Shown: piece after piece, positions 45,018 through 55,023 of the stretch
Layout of the letters: every line of letters begins with the position of its first letter
Position numbering within the stretch: position 1 is the first letter of the stretch
Assembly (NCBI GenBank): GCA_964537975.1
Contig: CAZIDP010000018.1
Location: forward strand, 7,222-71,221
Reading direction: 5' to 3'
Origin: SCBR16-9 sp964537975
GTDB taxonomy: Bacteria > Hydrogenedentota > Hydrogenedentia > Hydrogenedentales > SCBR16-9
Length of the DNA stretch: 64,000 nucleotides
Notes under the pieces: generated by a model
What the model was told of the DNA's origin: nothing
Seen by the model: the letters and a program-made list of their open reading frames with translations, nothing else
Databases searched by the model: none
Made by a program: the position numbers and the translations under genes

Positions 45018-47186
45018 ATGAAACAACACAATGGCGTAGGCGAATTTATTCAGCAGACGGATGAAATCCGCTCTCGGCTGATTGAATATGCCGCAGCACA
45101 TACCGTGGATGAGCTTTTGACCAAGGTACTGGAAGAATTTACCACTCTTGTCGACAGCCCCATTATTCGTAAAGATATGGCAGTCGCAATTCAGGAAGAG
45201 AGCAACAAGACAACCGGCTATACCGACAAAGATATTGATGTTGAATTCCGGCTTTCAGACGCAGCAAGTGATGTACTTCAGCGCAAGAATGCTGATAATT
45301 CCTTGATAGGGTCTGAAAAACGCTACCGGAGACTTTTTGAATCCGCCAAAGATGGTATTCTGATTCTTGATGCCAAGACAGGAAAGATAGTTGACGTGAA
45401 CCCGTTTCTGTTGGAATTGCTTGGCTATCAGCATGATCAAATGCTGGGACAATATGTCTGGGAGCTTGGCCCGTTCGCCAATTACGCCGCATCCAAAGAT
45501 GCCTTCGAAATACTGAAAGACGAGAAGTATATTCGTTACGAACATCTGCCCCTGGAAGCTGGAAACGGACGGATCATCGATGTGGAGTTTGTCAGCAATG
45601 TCTACCTGGTGGATGAATCCAATGTCATCCAATGCAATATCCGAGACATCAGCGACCGGATACGGGCCGACGCCGAGCGTATACGGCTGCTTTCAGCAAT
45701 TGATCAAGCTGATGAAATGGTACTCATCACCGAAGCTGATGGAACGATCAATTACGCGAACCCTGCGTTTGAAAAGGTGACGGGGTATACGTGCCAGGAG
45801 ATAATAGGCCTGAACCCACGTATACTTAAAAGCGGTCAACAGGATGATGCATTTTACCGGTACCTGTGGGAAACCATATCCAGTGGCAACACCTTTCGTG
45901 GTCGCATAATCAATAAGCGTAAGGATGGGGAATTCTACACCGTGGAGGCGACGATTTCTCCGGTTCGTGATCATTCAGGCCAAATTGTCAACTATGTTGC
46001 TGTTAAGCGCGACATTACGGAAAGACTGCGACTGGAGAGCCAACTCCAACAAGCGCAGAAGATGGAGTCCATAGGGCGATTGGCAGGTGGAGTCGCCCAC
46101 GATTTCAACAATATGCTCAGTGTCATAATCGGCTATACGGACTTGGCTCTTAGTAGAATTGGCTCTACCGACCCACAACAAAGTGCCGATTTGGATGAAG
46201 TCCTCCAGGCCGCCCATCGTTCCGCGGGAATCACACGGCAATTGTTGGCCTTTGCCCGCAAACAAACCATAAGTCCCAAAATACTGGACCTGAACGAGAC
46301 CGTGGAAGGCATGCTCAAAATGCTCCGCCGCCTTATCGGAGAAGAGATTGATTTGGCCTGGCAGCCCAAGGCGAATCTGTGGCGGGTTAAAATGGATGCG
46401 ACCCAGATTGATCAGATATTGGCCAACCTCTGTGTTAACGCTCGCGACGCAATATCAGGGATTGGTAAGTTGATGATTGAAACGGACAATGTAGTCTTCG
46501 ACACGGCTTATTGCGCTGAACACAATGGGTACATGCTCGGCGAATACGTAATGCTGGCCGTCAGCGACAGTGGATGCGGCATGGACAAAGAGACAATCCA
46601 AAATGTCTTCGAGCCGTTCTTCACCACAAAGAGCACCGATAAAGGCACAGGCCTGGGTTTGGCCACAGTCTTTGGTATCGTCAAACAAAACAATGGCTTT
46701 ATTAACGTTTACAGTGAACCTGGGCAAGGGTCTACTTTCAAGGTTTACCTGCATCGACACATGGGTGAAAAACCAGAGTACAGCACGGGAAAAGTAGTAG
46801 ATTTACCTTCCGGTCGCGGCGAAACAGTGCTTCTGGTGGAAGACGAACCTGCAATTATGAACATGGTCAGCACAATGTTAAAAAAGCTGGGCTACAAGAC
46901 CATATCCATTGGTTCACCCAACAAAGCACTGCTACTTGCGGAGAGCCATACGGTGAAAATCGACCTGCTTATCAGCGATGTGGTCATGCCAGAAATGAAC
47001 GGTCGCGAGCTGGCGGAGCTGGTATATACCATCCACCCACAGATCAAAATGCTCTTCATGTCCGGCTATACCGCCGATGACATAGCACATCGCGGCGTAC
47101 TCCCTGAAGGAATCAACTTCCTTCAGAAGCCTTTCTCCTCAAGAGACTTGGCCATTAAAGTTCGGGAAGTACTGGATAAATCGTAG
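45018..47186 (+). CDS. Hybrid sensor histidine kinase (PAS-PAS-HisKA-HATPase-REC)
   Basis: A 722-residue cytosolic kinase. Order: short N-terminal helix (1-50) that looks like the first part of a GAF domain, PAS at 100-215, PAS with PAC at 222-335 (ITEADGTINYANPAFEKVTGY), HisKA with phospho-acceptor His361 (GGVAHDFNNMLSVI), HATPase (DSGCGMDKETIQNVFEPFF, GTGLGLATVFGIV) at about 460-590, and a C-terminal receiver with Asp654 in LLISDVVMPEMNG. No transmembrane segments. The H-box type is that of NtrB-like/FixL-like kinases. The output partner is not encoded next to it; the orphan receiver at 41483 is a possibility. Confidence 0.95.
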   Translation: MKQHNGVGEFIQQTDEIRSRLIEYAAAHTVDELLTKVLEEFTTLVDSPIIRKDMAVAIQEESNKTTGYTDKDIDVEFRLSDAASDVLQRKNADNSLIGSEKRYRRLFESAKDGILILDAKTGKIVDVNPFLLELLGYQHDQMLGQYVWELGPFANYAASKDAFEILKDEKYIRYEHLPLEAGNGRIIDVEFVSNVYLVDESNVIQCNIRDISDRIRADAERIRLLSAIDQADEMVLITEADGTINYANPAFEKVTGYTCQEIIGLNPRILKSGQQDDAFYRYLWETISSGNTFRGRIINKRKDGEFYTVEATISPVRDHSGQIVNYVAVKRDITERLRLESQLQQAQKMESIGRLAGGVAHDFNNMLSVIIGYTDLALSRIGSTDPQQSADLDEVLQAAHRSAGITRQLLAFARKQTISPKILDLNETVEGMLKMLRRLIGEEIDLAWQPKANLWRVKMDATQIDQILANLCVNARDAISGIGKLMIETDNVVFDTAYCAEHNGYMLGEYVMLAVSDSGCGMDKETIQNVFEPFFTTKSTDKGTGLGLATVFGIVKQNNGFINVYSEPGQGSTFKVYLHRHMGEKPEYSTGKVVDLPSGRGETVLLVEDEPAIMNMVSTMLKKLGYKTISIGSPNKALLLAESHTVKIDLLISDVVMPEMNGRELAELVYTIHPQIKMLFMSGYTADDIAHRGVLPEGINFLQKPFSSRDLAIKVREVLDKS

Positions 47187-47493
47187 ACGCAAGACCAATA
47201 AAAAACGTCTTTTCATTGCCTGGAGCGTTAGGAGTTAAACGAGATGTATGTAATCAATGATGCTCAAATCTGGGCATCCACCAGCTTCGGACGCATTGAA
47301 AGATATTCTCCAGAACGTACCTGGCAAATCAAGGTGCTGCGATAGGAAGGGTGTGGTCTGGAGGGATAAAGGATACTCTCCAATGCGCCAATGAAAACAA
47401 TTGGCCAGCTTGGGCACCGTCTGATTTTTCGGTTTATTAACTTGTTACCGAACATAAATTGCAATATGAGTTAACGATACAAACAGGGGGAAG
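47187..47493. other. Intergenic region
   Basis: It lies between the hybrid kinase and the frameshifted gene. A weak stem AGACG/CGTCT followed by TTTTC at 47185-47215 could be a terminator. No gene is supported. Confidence 0.35.
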
Positions 47494-47860
47494 TTGATCA
47501 TGCAAGCAGAGCAAAAAGAAACATTTGAACAGATATTATTTTCGTATGTGGAGATGTGCTATTTGGTGGCTCTTGCACTCACCCGCGACCCGGATGACGC
47601 ACGTTGCCTTACACGCGAAGTGTTGGTTGATACATGGCTTCTGAACGCCTGTGTATACAACAAGAGGATTATCAAGCAAAAACTTTTGACGACATTACGT
47701 ACCAAATTCAAGGAAGGATACTCCCCACCCAAGTGCGGTGCTAGGAGATGCACGGCTCTTACGTACATTAGGTAAGCAGGGTATTGCCTTATATGCAGAT
47801 CAGAATTTTGAGATGGCTTTAGACATTGTCTTGACAATGGCAAAAAATCTGGGGGAATGA
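47494..47860 (+). pseudogene. Frameshifted gene with an ECF sigma region 2-like start
   Basis: The first frame (47494-47775) reads FEQILFSYVEMCYLVALALT, then RDPDDARCLTREVL, a pattern like sigma region 2. It then loses protein character near 47720. From there the +1 frame continues as HPSAVLGDARLLRTLGKQG, then IALYADQNFEMALDIVLTMA, to a stop at 47858-47860. The shift lies around the CCCC run at 47723. Together they would make a protein of about 120 residues, so either the gene is broken or a sequencing error occurs in the homopolymer. Confidence 0.68.
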
Positions 47861-47915
47861 TTTCACGCCAGTACCAGAAAGAGTATCTGATCCATGAAAA
47901 GGCCGAAATGCTGGC

Positions 47916-48641
47916 CTACTCCACGGCGTCCTCGAATCGATACCCGACACTGCGTACGGTAACGATAAAGATGGGGTTGCTTGGATGGTCCTCTATCTTT
48001 TTGCGAATGTGTCCTATATGGACGTCTACAGCCTTGGGTACACAGTAACGATTGTCTTTCCAGGCTCGTTCAATAAGATAGTCGCGGGTAAACACGTGCT
48101 CAGGTTTTTGTGCCATTGTATATAGTATGTCGAACTCGATACCTGTCAGTTCAATGGGCTGATCGTCTTTCCAGACGCGTCGCTCGCCGGGGTCCAAACA
48201 CAACCGACGGAAACGCAGTACCTGTTCCCGCGGCATTTTAGGTCTTGAACGCCGCAAAATCGACTCAATTCGTGCACTCAGTTCTTGCATGTCAAAAGGT
48301 TTGGATAAATAATCGTCTGCCCCCATACTGAGTGCCATCACTTTTATAGTAGAGACCGTTGTGATGCTTAGCATCAGGACGGGAACATTACTCGACTCAC
48401 GTACCCTTCGCAGTACTTCCACCCCATCGAGAGACTGGTTTCTGGACTCCATTGAATCGGGAAAGTTTATATCGAGCACAATGAGATCAGGAGATAACGT
48501 TTGCGTGAGTTTCAGCGCGGTAAACCCATCCTCCCCGGTGGACACCTCATAACCCAGCTTTTCGAGATGAACCCGGACTTCACGCAATAGCTGCTGGTCG
48601 TCGTCAATGACCAGAATTTTTATTTTTTCACTTCTTGTCAA
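47916..48641 (-). CDS. OmpR/PhoB-family response regulator
   Basis: A 241-residue regulator: receiver domain with Asp57 in LIVLDINFPDS and Lys in YLSKPFD, then a winged-helix DNA-binding domain (DYLIERAWKDN, then VDVHIGHIRKKIE...VRSVGYRF). The start is a TTG at 48641 behind AAAGG. It is encoded 28 bases after the histidine kinase of the next entry, its cognate partner. Confidence 0.95.
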   Translation of the reverse strand: MTRSEKIKILVIDDDQQLLREVRVHLEKLGYEVSTGEDGFTALKLTQTLSPDLIVLDINFPDSMESRNQSLDGVEVLRRVRESSNVPVLMLSITTVSTIKVMALSMGADDYLSKPFDMQELSARIESILRRSRPKMPREQVLRFRRLCLDPGERRVWKDDQPIELTGIEFDILYTMAQKPEHVFTRDYLIERAWKDNRYCVPKAVDVHIGHIRKKIEDHPSNPIFIVTVRSVGYRFEDAVE

Positions 48642-48669
48642 GTTTGAAAGCCTTTCGTCCGATGCTGTA

Positions 48670-49773
48670 CTACCCCGGCGTTACTTTGACTAATGTAAAG
48701 TAGAAGATCGCGCCTTTGTTAATTTCGGATTCTGCCCAAACTTGGCCGCCATGTCGCTCAATGATGCGCTGTACAAGCGCCAATCCTATTCCCAACCCCT
48801 CGAAGTCTGCCGCATTTTGAAGACGGAGAAAGGGGATAAACAAGTCGTCCTTTTTACTCTGATCAAATCCTACACCATTATCTTGAATAAAGTAAACTTT
48901 TTCCGATGTTGACTCCGTACAGCCGACTGTAATTCGCGGGTCTTTCTGCATATAAGTGAACTTGATTGCATTCTCCAGCAAGTTCCTTACGACTTCTTTC
49001 AAGAGAACCCGGTCTCCCTGGCATGGCGGCAGATTTTGAAAGATAATCTCAACATTCCGACCTGCTTGTTCTTGCTGTAGCTCTTTCGCCACTTCCTCAA
49101 AAAGTGCCGTCAGGTCAATCCTGTGCATTTTCAGTGGGATTTGATTGGCCTGCGAGAACAACATCAAACTCTCAATCAGCTTACCCATTTCAACGGTTGT
49201 CTTCAGAATTAAATTCAACTGTTTGATGGCATTCTCAGATAAGTTGGCGTCTGTCTCGTGAAGCAATAAATAGACTATCCGATTTACGAAGCGTAAAGGT
49301 GTCCGCAAGTTATGCGCTACCGAATGACTATAGGATTCAAGTTCTTTGTTCAGTGCCTCGATCTTGGTTACATACACCTGGTGTGCCGCATTCAATTCCT
49401 GGATTCGAAGTTCGGCCTCGCGCTCTTTACTAATGTCCTTCAGTTCGACAAGGATCATCTCGGGTAAATCTAGTGTATTGATTCGTTGTGCGTTCACTAA
49501 GAGGATGATGCGTTGCCCCGAAGGCAAGGTGCATATAGTCTCGGCACCGTCCACTTCACACCCAGAAGCAACGATGGGAGCAAGAATCGTTTGCAAGCTG
49601 GGTTCACAATCCGCTCTTGCGACAAAATCACCCTTTACAGCATCCGGTGTAATCTCGAACATCCGTGTAAATGACGGATTAGTGATCACTGGTCGAAACC
49701 TTAGATCTAGAATCATTATGGGATAGTGAAGGGCATCTAGAAAAAATTTTATAGTTTTTAGCGAAACTTTCAT
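48670..49773 (-). CDS. PAS-containing sensor histidine kinase
   Basis: A 367-residue soluble kinase: PAS domain at 10-120, coiled coil at 120-150, HisKA with His154 in SVAHNLRTPLRF, and HATPase with N (LLENAIKFTY), G1 (IQDNGVGFD) and G2 (GLGIGLALV) boxes. The H-box resembles phytochrome-type kinases (AHDLRTPL). It forms a two-gene operon with the OmpR-type regulator. Confidence 0.94.
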   Translation of the reverse strand: MKVSLKTIKFFLDALHYPIMILDLRFRPVITNPSFTRMFEITPDAVKGDFVARADCEPSLQTILAPIVASGCEVDGAETICTLPSGQRIILLVNAQRINTLDLPEMILVELKDISKEREAELRIQELNAAHQVYVTKIEALNKELESYSHSVAHNLRTPLRFVNRIVYLLLHETDANLSENAIKQLNLILKTTVEMGKLIESLMLFSQANQIPLKMHRIDLTALFEEVAKELQQEQAGRNVEIIFQNLPPCQGDRVLLKEVVRNLLENAIKFTYMQKDPRITVGCTESTSEKVYFIQDNGVGFDQSKKDDLFIPFLRLQNAADFEGLGIGLALVQRIIERHGGQVWAESEINKGAIFYFTLVKVTPG

Positions 49774-50742
49774 AAACTTAACCGTCTAATCTTTGGAATC
49801 TTTGCAATTGAAATGCCTCATCATTGCCCCTGTTTACTCACTCAGAAATTCTAGTAACGGTTTGAGAAATTTACCTGAACATTAGATTTTTGAAAACAAT
49901 ATTAACCCTTGGTTCTGATTTCTCGATTGTCCTGAGTAATGTAATGCAATGGCCGACTTGACACTTAACTCCTTTGGTGAGGAAGTTATTTATTACAAGA
50001 AAAAATACGCAACTACGCATAGGAATTCATTGTCCAAGATACAAAAAAAATGCCCTTGAATGCAAATTAAATACGCTGGTTTTTGAATTCTTGTATTCAA
50101 ACTTTAAGTACACCAAAGCTTAAATAAATCTTAAAAAAATGGTATTCATGTAAATAAAACATGGCCTGACGTAACTTCGTATTGGTGCAAAGTTTTTAAG
50201 AATACAGGACAAACTCCGACACTACTTCTTTCTGACACTGGATTCAGACAAGCCGAATATAACAGGCAACTTCTAGTGTTAAAAACTAATGGGGAAATGT
50301 AAAAGGTGAACAGCCTGAAAGCAGAATATCCAGACTATTTTTATATAAAAACAACCCTATAAGGTATACTATGATTGCTGCAGTGAGATGCCATAATTGT
50401 ATACAACATTCTTTGACTGATTTGATCATGCAATGGCTCGTACGCGAATTAAAACTCTTAAAAAACAAGCTGACCTGAAAGTTAGCAAACAAGCAAATAC
50501 GAAGATTACCCAGCGCAACGAGACATTAAATGTTATTGTTGGAATCGATGGTTGGATGATGTATATACGTCCTCTTTCATTTTTATTACAAGGCAATTGG
50601 AAGCATAAGTATATTGTACCTATATTTATATTATTTATTTATTGAGAAAAGTTGTTTACAGTTATTTTATGTTCATGCAGTCCTCAGCAAAATTTAGGTT
50701 TAGATATCGTAAGCTCGTGTTATACTTTATGGAGAATAGGAA
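49774..50742. other. Long AT-rich intergenic region
   Basis: Nearly 1 kb with no supported gene. A 70-codon frame at 50433-50645 has a basic start but no ribosome binding site and ends in a hydrophobic stretch. I do not call it. TATACT at 50721-50726 may be the -10 box for the glycosyltransferase gene, without a good -35. Confidence 0.45.
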
Positions 50743-53025
50743 TTGAACAATATGATTAAAGACAGTGCTTGCGAAATAGGAAAAGTTGCGTTATTTGGTA
50801 CGTATGTTCCCAAAAAATGTGGAATTGCTACGTTTACGAAAGACCTTCGCGATGCCGTTACAGCAAATATGTCAGAACATAGCTCAATTGTATTGGCTAT
50901 TGATGATGAACTGGAAAAGCTGCAATATCCCGATGATGTACGTTTTCAGGTGCGTGTACAACAACAGAATGATTATCGGGTAGCCGCGGATTTGTTGAAC
51001 ATCAATCAGGTAGACGTCACCATGATCCAGCATGAATTTGGCATCTATGGCGGGCAAGATGGCCGCTATGTGATCGATATTATGCGACGACTCCGGATGC
51101 CTATTATATGCACCTTACATACCGTTGTCCGCGACCCTACTCGGGGGCAAGAGCGCATTATGCAAGACATGGTGAAATATTGTGATCGTTTTGTTGTGAT
51201 GAGCTATCTTGGCTTTGATATATTGAAAGAACGGTATCAGATTCCCGAGGAGCAAATTACTTATATACCACATGGCATACCTGATGTCCCCTTTGCCGAC
51301 CCCTCATTTTATAAAGACAGTTTTGGGTTTGAGAAAAAAACAGTAATTTTAACCTTTGGTTTGTTATCTCCTTCCAAAGGAATTGAATGCATGCTTAATG
51401 CCATGCCTGAGATTGTCAAAAAATACCCTAAAGTGGTGTACGTGGTCTTAGGTGCAACCCATCCATCGATTTTACACAATGAAAGCGATGCATACAGGAA
51501 TTCTCTGGAACATTTTGTGGAGCAAAATGGCCTCCAGAACAATGTGGTATTTCACAACCGTTATGTGTCGATTGATGAGCTGTGCCGATACATAGGTGCT
51601 GCCGATATATATGTGACCCCGTATCATAATGCAGCACAAATAACCTCTGGAACCCTGGCATACGCGATGGGCATGGGAAAAGCAGTGGTTTCGACACCAT
51701 ATTGGTATGCCGAGGAAATGCTCGCAGAAAACCGTGGGCGTATTTTCCCGTTTAAGGATCATGATGCCCTGGCCAAACAAATAATCAGTTTATTGGAAAA
51801 TCCTGTTGAGTGGAATACGCTACGTAAAAATGCCTATCAGTATTGCCGTCCTATGGTTTGGGATAATGTAGCCAAAGCATACATCAACGTGGCAAAAGAA
51901 GTTATCGCAGAACGCAGAATGACACCCAAACAGGTGGACCCCTCCCCTGTCGAGGTGGTATCCGGACGCGCCATTCCGGAAATCAATCTGAAGCACCTCC
52001 GAACGTTGACTGATGATACCGGTATGTATCAGCACGCTATTTATACTATTCCTGATCGCAATCATGGATATTGTGTTGATGACAATGCCCGTGCACTGAT
52101 CGTAACATTACGTTACACATCATTGCGCCAAGATGAATCAGTACTTCCTCTGGTAAACACCTACCTTGCTTTTGTGCATGGTGCATTTAATACGGATTTG
52201 GGGCGCTTTCGTAACTTTATGAGCTACGACAGGCGCTGGTTGGAACAACAAGGTAGTGATGACAGCCACGCGCGTACCATATGGGCTTTAGGCGAAGCTG
52301 TGTCGCTGGCTACAAATGATGGCGTTTTAGGGTACAGCACCCGCTTGTTCAATTATGCAATACCAACCGTAGAAGACTTTCGCTCCCCACGGTCTATCGC
52401 ATTTGCCTTGATTGGTATCCATGCCTATCTGCGGCGGTACGGAGGAGATACCCATATCCGACGTATGCGTGAAATACTGGCAAGTAACCTGATTGAAACA
52501 TTTCAAAACAATGCCACCGATGACTGGCCTTGGTGTGAAGAAGTAGTAACCTATGATAATGCCAGGATTTGTCACGCACTCATTCTTTGCGGACAGTGGA
52601 TTCCCAACCATGAAATGGTAGCGCAAGGACTTCGGAGTTTACAGTGGCTGCTGGATATCCAAAGTAACGAAAAAGGGCATATCAGTCTCATCGGTTGTGA
52701 TGGTTGGTTTGAGCGGGGTGGTGCCCGTTCTTTGTTTGATCAGCAACCGGTAGAAATAATGTCACTGGTGGATGCATGCGCCGAAGCGTATCGGGTTACG
52801 AATGATATGCACTGGGGCAATGAGATACGACGCTGTCTGGACTGGTTCTTGGGCAGTAATGATGTCGGGGAAGTTTTATACAACTTCAAGACGGGAGGAT
52901 GCCGAGATGGCCTGAGCCCACAGGGAGCCAATCAAAATGAAGGAGCCGAGTCTACCTTGGCGTGGTTGTTGTCACTGATAACAGCCTATGAACTGATGGG
53001 TGGCTGGCAAAAAGATCCAGCATAA
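50743..53025 (+). CDS. GT4 glycosyltransferase fused to an alpha/alpha-barrel-like domain
   Basis: A 760-residue cytosolic protein; start at TTG 50743, 8 bases behind GGAG (an ATG at 50752 is the alternative). Residues 10-385 are a GT-B fold GT4 enzyme: GTYVPKKCGIATFTKDL at the start, IPHGIPD, FGLLSPSKGIECML and TSGTLAYAMGMGKAVVSTP. Residues 400-760 are helical with repeats such as YCVDDNARALIVTLRY, SHARTIWALGEAV, YDNARICHALI and NQNEGAESTLAWL, the type of an (alpha/alpha)6 barrel seen in glycosidases and phosphorylase-like partners. Related fusions occur with mannan or mannosyl-conjugate metabolism. It forms a pair with the next gene. Confidence 0.9.
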   Translation: MNNMIKDSACEIGKVALFGTYVPKKCGIATFTKDLRDAVTANMSEHSSIVLAIDDELEKLQYPDDVRFQVRVQQQNDYRVAADLLNINQVDVTMIQHEFGIYGGQDGRYVIDIMRRLRMPIICTLHTVVRDPTRGQERIMQDMVKYCDRFVVMSYLGFDILKERYQIPEEQITYIPHGIPDVPFADPSFYKDSFGFEKKTVILTFGLLSPSKGIECMLNAMPEIVKKYPKVVYVVLGATHPSILHNESDAYRNSLEHFVEQNGLQNNVVFHNRYVSIDELCRYIGAADIYVTPYHNAAQITSGTLAYAMGMGKAVVSTPYWYAEEMLAENRGRIFPFKDHDALAKQIISLLENPVEWNTLRKNAYQYCRPMVWDNVAKAYINVAKEVIAERRMTPKQVDPSPVEVVSGRAIPEINLKHLRTLTDDTGMYQHAIYTIPDRNHGYCVDDNARALIVTLRYTSLRQDESVLPLVNTYLAFVHGAFNTDLGRFRNFMSYDRRWLEQQGSDDSHARTIWALGEAVSLATNDGVLGYSTRLFNYAIPTVEDFRSPRSIAFALIGIHAYLRRYGGDTHIRRMREILASNLIETFQNNATDDWPWCEEVVTYDNARICHALILCGQWIPNHEMVAQGLRSLQWLLDIQSNEKGHISLIGCDGWFERGGARSLFDQQPVEIMSLVDACAEAYRVTNDMHWGNEIRRCLDWFLGSNDVGEVLYNFKTGGCRDGLSPQGANQNEGAESTLAWLLSLITAYELMGGWQKDPA

Positions 53026-53054
53026 CCAACACAAACAGAGAGCGAGAATTTTCT

Positions 53055-54284
53055 ATGCCTGATCCAATCGTAATGATATCTAGCTATCCACCAAGACTGT
53101 GTGGTATCGGTACCTTTTGTGAAGAAGCACGCGAGTTTATCCAAAAGGCACATCCCGAGCGTGAAGTACTGGTAATCAGCCATACGGACGGAGAAGGTGA
53201 GGGTGTTTTTCCTATTATGGAACCCAACGCCCGTCCTGATTGGTGGCGACCAGTCGTCGATAAGGTAGCGGCGTTAAAACCATATGCCGTCCACATTCAA
53301 CATGAGTATGGACTGTACGAACACTATGATGATGAGGGACACGGCGACGAAAACATGGGTTTCCTGAACATGCTGGAGGCACTGGCGCCCTGGCCGGTCA
53401 TTGTCGAACCACATACTGTACATGGTCGGATGCGGGATAGCGAAGCACTATTTGTACGCCGTTTGTGTCGCAAGGCAGACATTGTGCTGTTTAAATGCTC
53501 TTATCAGCGCTGGCGATTGGGGTGGACTTTTTCTCAACATGGTTGGGAGCTGCCCCGAAATATCATGATAGTGCCCCACGGTGCCCGCTCCGATATACGC
53601 TACCCAGCTGAAGTAGTACCAAAATTACGCGAAGAACTTGGACTCAGCAGCATACCTGATTTTGGACAGCACCTGGTCGGGTTGGTAGGCTGGATTCAAT
53701 CAAACAAACGCTGGGATATAGTGACTTCGATCTGGGAAGAAATTCACCAGGAGATATACGAGAAAACCGGACAGGATTGGGACTTGCTCGCAGCTGGCTC
53801 CATGCGGGACCCCCACCATGAGCCCGATTATAAACTGTACCGAAATCAACTGGAGGTGCTGGAACGTAAAGGGCTGGCCCATTTTTATGAATTTATCCCA
53901 CGGGGAGTCAATTATTACAAAATCATGGCGCTTTGTGATTATGTGGTACTGCCCTCGACAGACGAAACACAGTCCGGTACATTGGCACGGATTATATCGT
54001 TGAACAAGCCGTACATTACGACAGCTCCCATGGAAGGATTGACAAGCCAGACGCTCGAGAGTGAGGGCGGGTTGTTATTTACAAATAAGGACATGTTACG
54101 CAAGAAAATGGTGCGGCTTGCCTGTGATGAAGCACTACGGGTAGAATTGGGCAACAACCTGAAGCGCTATCTCGATGAGGTCGTGAGCTGGGATATTGTA
54201 GCCCGGCAATATGATGAAGCCTATGACTTGGCGCGTAAGTGGGTGTTGGATGAAGTTCCTGTCAACATACCAACAGATTTTTGA
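53055..54284 (+). CDS. GT4-family glycosyltransferase
   Basis: A 409-residue glycosyltransferase, 29 bases after the fusion gene. The N-terminus (MISSYPPRLCGIGTFCEEA) closely resembles that of the neighbour, so the two GT-B domains are related. The nucleotide-sugar side shows VGLVGWIQSNKRWDI and STDETQSGTLARIISLNKP. A shared pathway, such as an oligosaccharide or compatible-solute synthesis, is likely; donor and acceptor are unknown. Confidence 0.9.
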   Translation: MPDPIVMISSYPPRLCGIGTFCEEAREFIQKAHPEREVLVISHTDGEGEGVFPIMEPNARPDWWRPVVDKVAALKPYAVHIQHEYGLYEHYDDEGHGDENMGFLNMLEALAPWPVIVEPHTVHGRMRDSEALFVRRLCRKADIVLFKCSYQRWRLGWTFSQHGWELPRNIMIVPHGARSDIRYPAEVVPKLREELGLSSIPDFGQHLVGLVGWIQSNKRWDIVTSIWEEIHQEIYEKTGQDWDLLAAGSMRDPHHEPDYKLYRNQLEVLERKGLAHFYEFIPRGVNYYKIMALCDYVVLPSTDETQSGTLARIISLNKPYITTAPMEGLTSQTLESEGGLLFTNKDMLRKKMVRLACDEALRVELGNNLKRYLDEVVSWDIVARQYDEAYDLARKWVLDEVPVNIPTDF

Positions 54285-54397
54285 ACTTAGAACTTTGTGC
54301 GTGTATGTTGGTTGATTTCGTAGTGCGTTAATGCGGAAACCGCCACGTTTAAACCGAATAATTCATTGCCGACGAATACAAAAACTTGATAATAGAA

Positions 54398-54446
54398 ATT
54401 ACGCAGGATGCAACACCTTGTTGGTTTTATGTGCATCCTGCGTAAT
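54398..54446. terminator. Bidirectional hairpin terminator
   Basis: A perfect 15-bp stem, ATTACGCAGGATGCA (54398-54412) with TGCATCCTGCGTAAT (54432-54446), followed by TAAATGATTTTTATT. It lies between the rightward glycosyltransferases and the leftward rpsT gene. Confidence 0.88.
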
Positions 54447-54613
54447 TAAATGATTTTTATTACCCATTGAAATCATCAGGGCAACCTGGACAATTACTTG
54501 TGCATTTCTACTGTCTTGACCTTGCACCTGGTGGACCAATGCTCAAGACTAATTTTGCCAATTTACCGCTACAACAATGACTGTAGTGAAGCCAATTATT
54601 GGTTACAGGATTG

Positions 54614-54892
54614 TTATTGGGTAGCTGATGTTTGGACCATGGCTGCACGATGTTGCAGAAGTGACTTTTTGCGTGCAGCACTATTCATATGGATAACATG
54701 CTTTTTCGCTGCTTTATCTATAGCAGAAAGTGCCTGTGGTACACGGGTGCCAATTTGCTCGGAATCCTTGCTTTCAATGGCTTCCAACGCATACTTCATC
54801 ATCGTTTTCATGTGTGAACGTACGGACTGATTTCTGATACGTCTGATTTCGTTGGTGATGACTCTTTTTTTCTGTGACTTAATATTTGCCAT
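54614..54892 (-). CDS. rpsT: 30S ribosomal protein S20
   Basis: A 92-residue basic helical protein starting MANIKSQKKRVITNEIRR, the usual S20 N-terminus, followed by SHMKTMMKYALEAI and the central AIDKAAKKHVIHMNSAARKK. It binds 16S rRNA in early 30S assembly. It is a single-gene unit with a good promoter at 54958-54986. Confidence 0.98.
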   Translation of the reverse strand: MANIKSQKKRVITNEIRRIRNQSVRSHMKTMMKYALEAIESKDSEQIGTRVPQALSAIDKAAKKHVIHMNSAARKKSLLQHRAAMVQTSATQ

Positions 54893-54957
54893 TCGGTATG
54901 GTTTCTCCGTTTAAGAAATATGGAACGGGGTTTATGTTAAAAATTGGAATAGAATTA

Positions 54958-54986
54958 AGTATATCAGGCTACCGAATTAATTGCAA
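54958..54986 (-). promoter_or_regulatory. Sigma70 promoter of rpsT
   Basis: On the minus strand TTGCAA (54981-54986) and TATACT (54958-54963) are separated by 17 bases, 66 bases before the start codon. Confidence 0.8.
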
Positions 54987-55023
54987 CTCTTTTTAGATGT
55001 ATGGACTTACGGCACGCCAGCAA

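Noticed and set aside
50433..50645. 70-codon frame upstream of the glycosyltransferases
   Set aside because: No ribosome binding site, odd composition and no family pattern.
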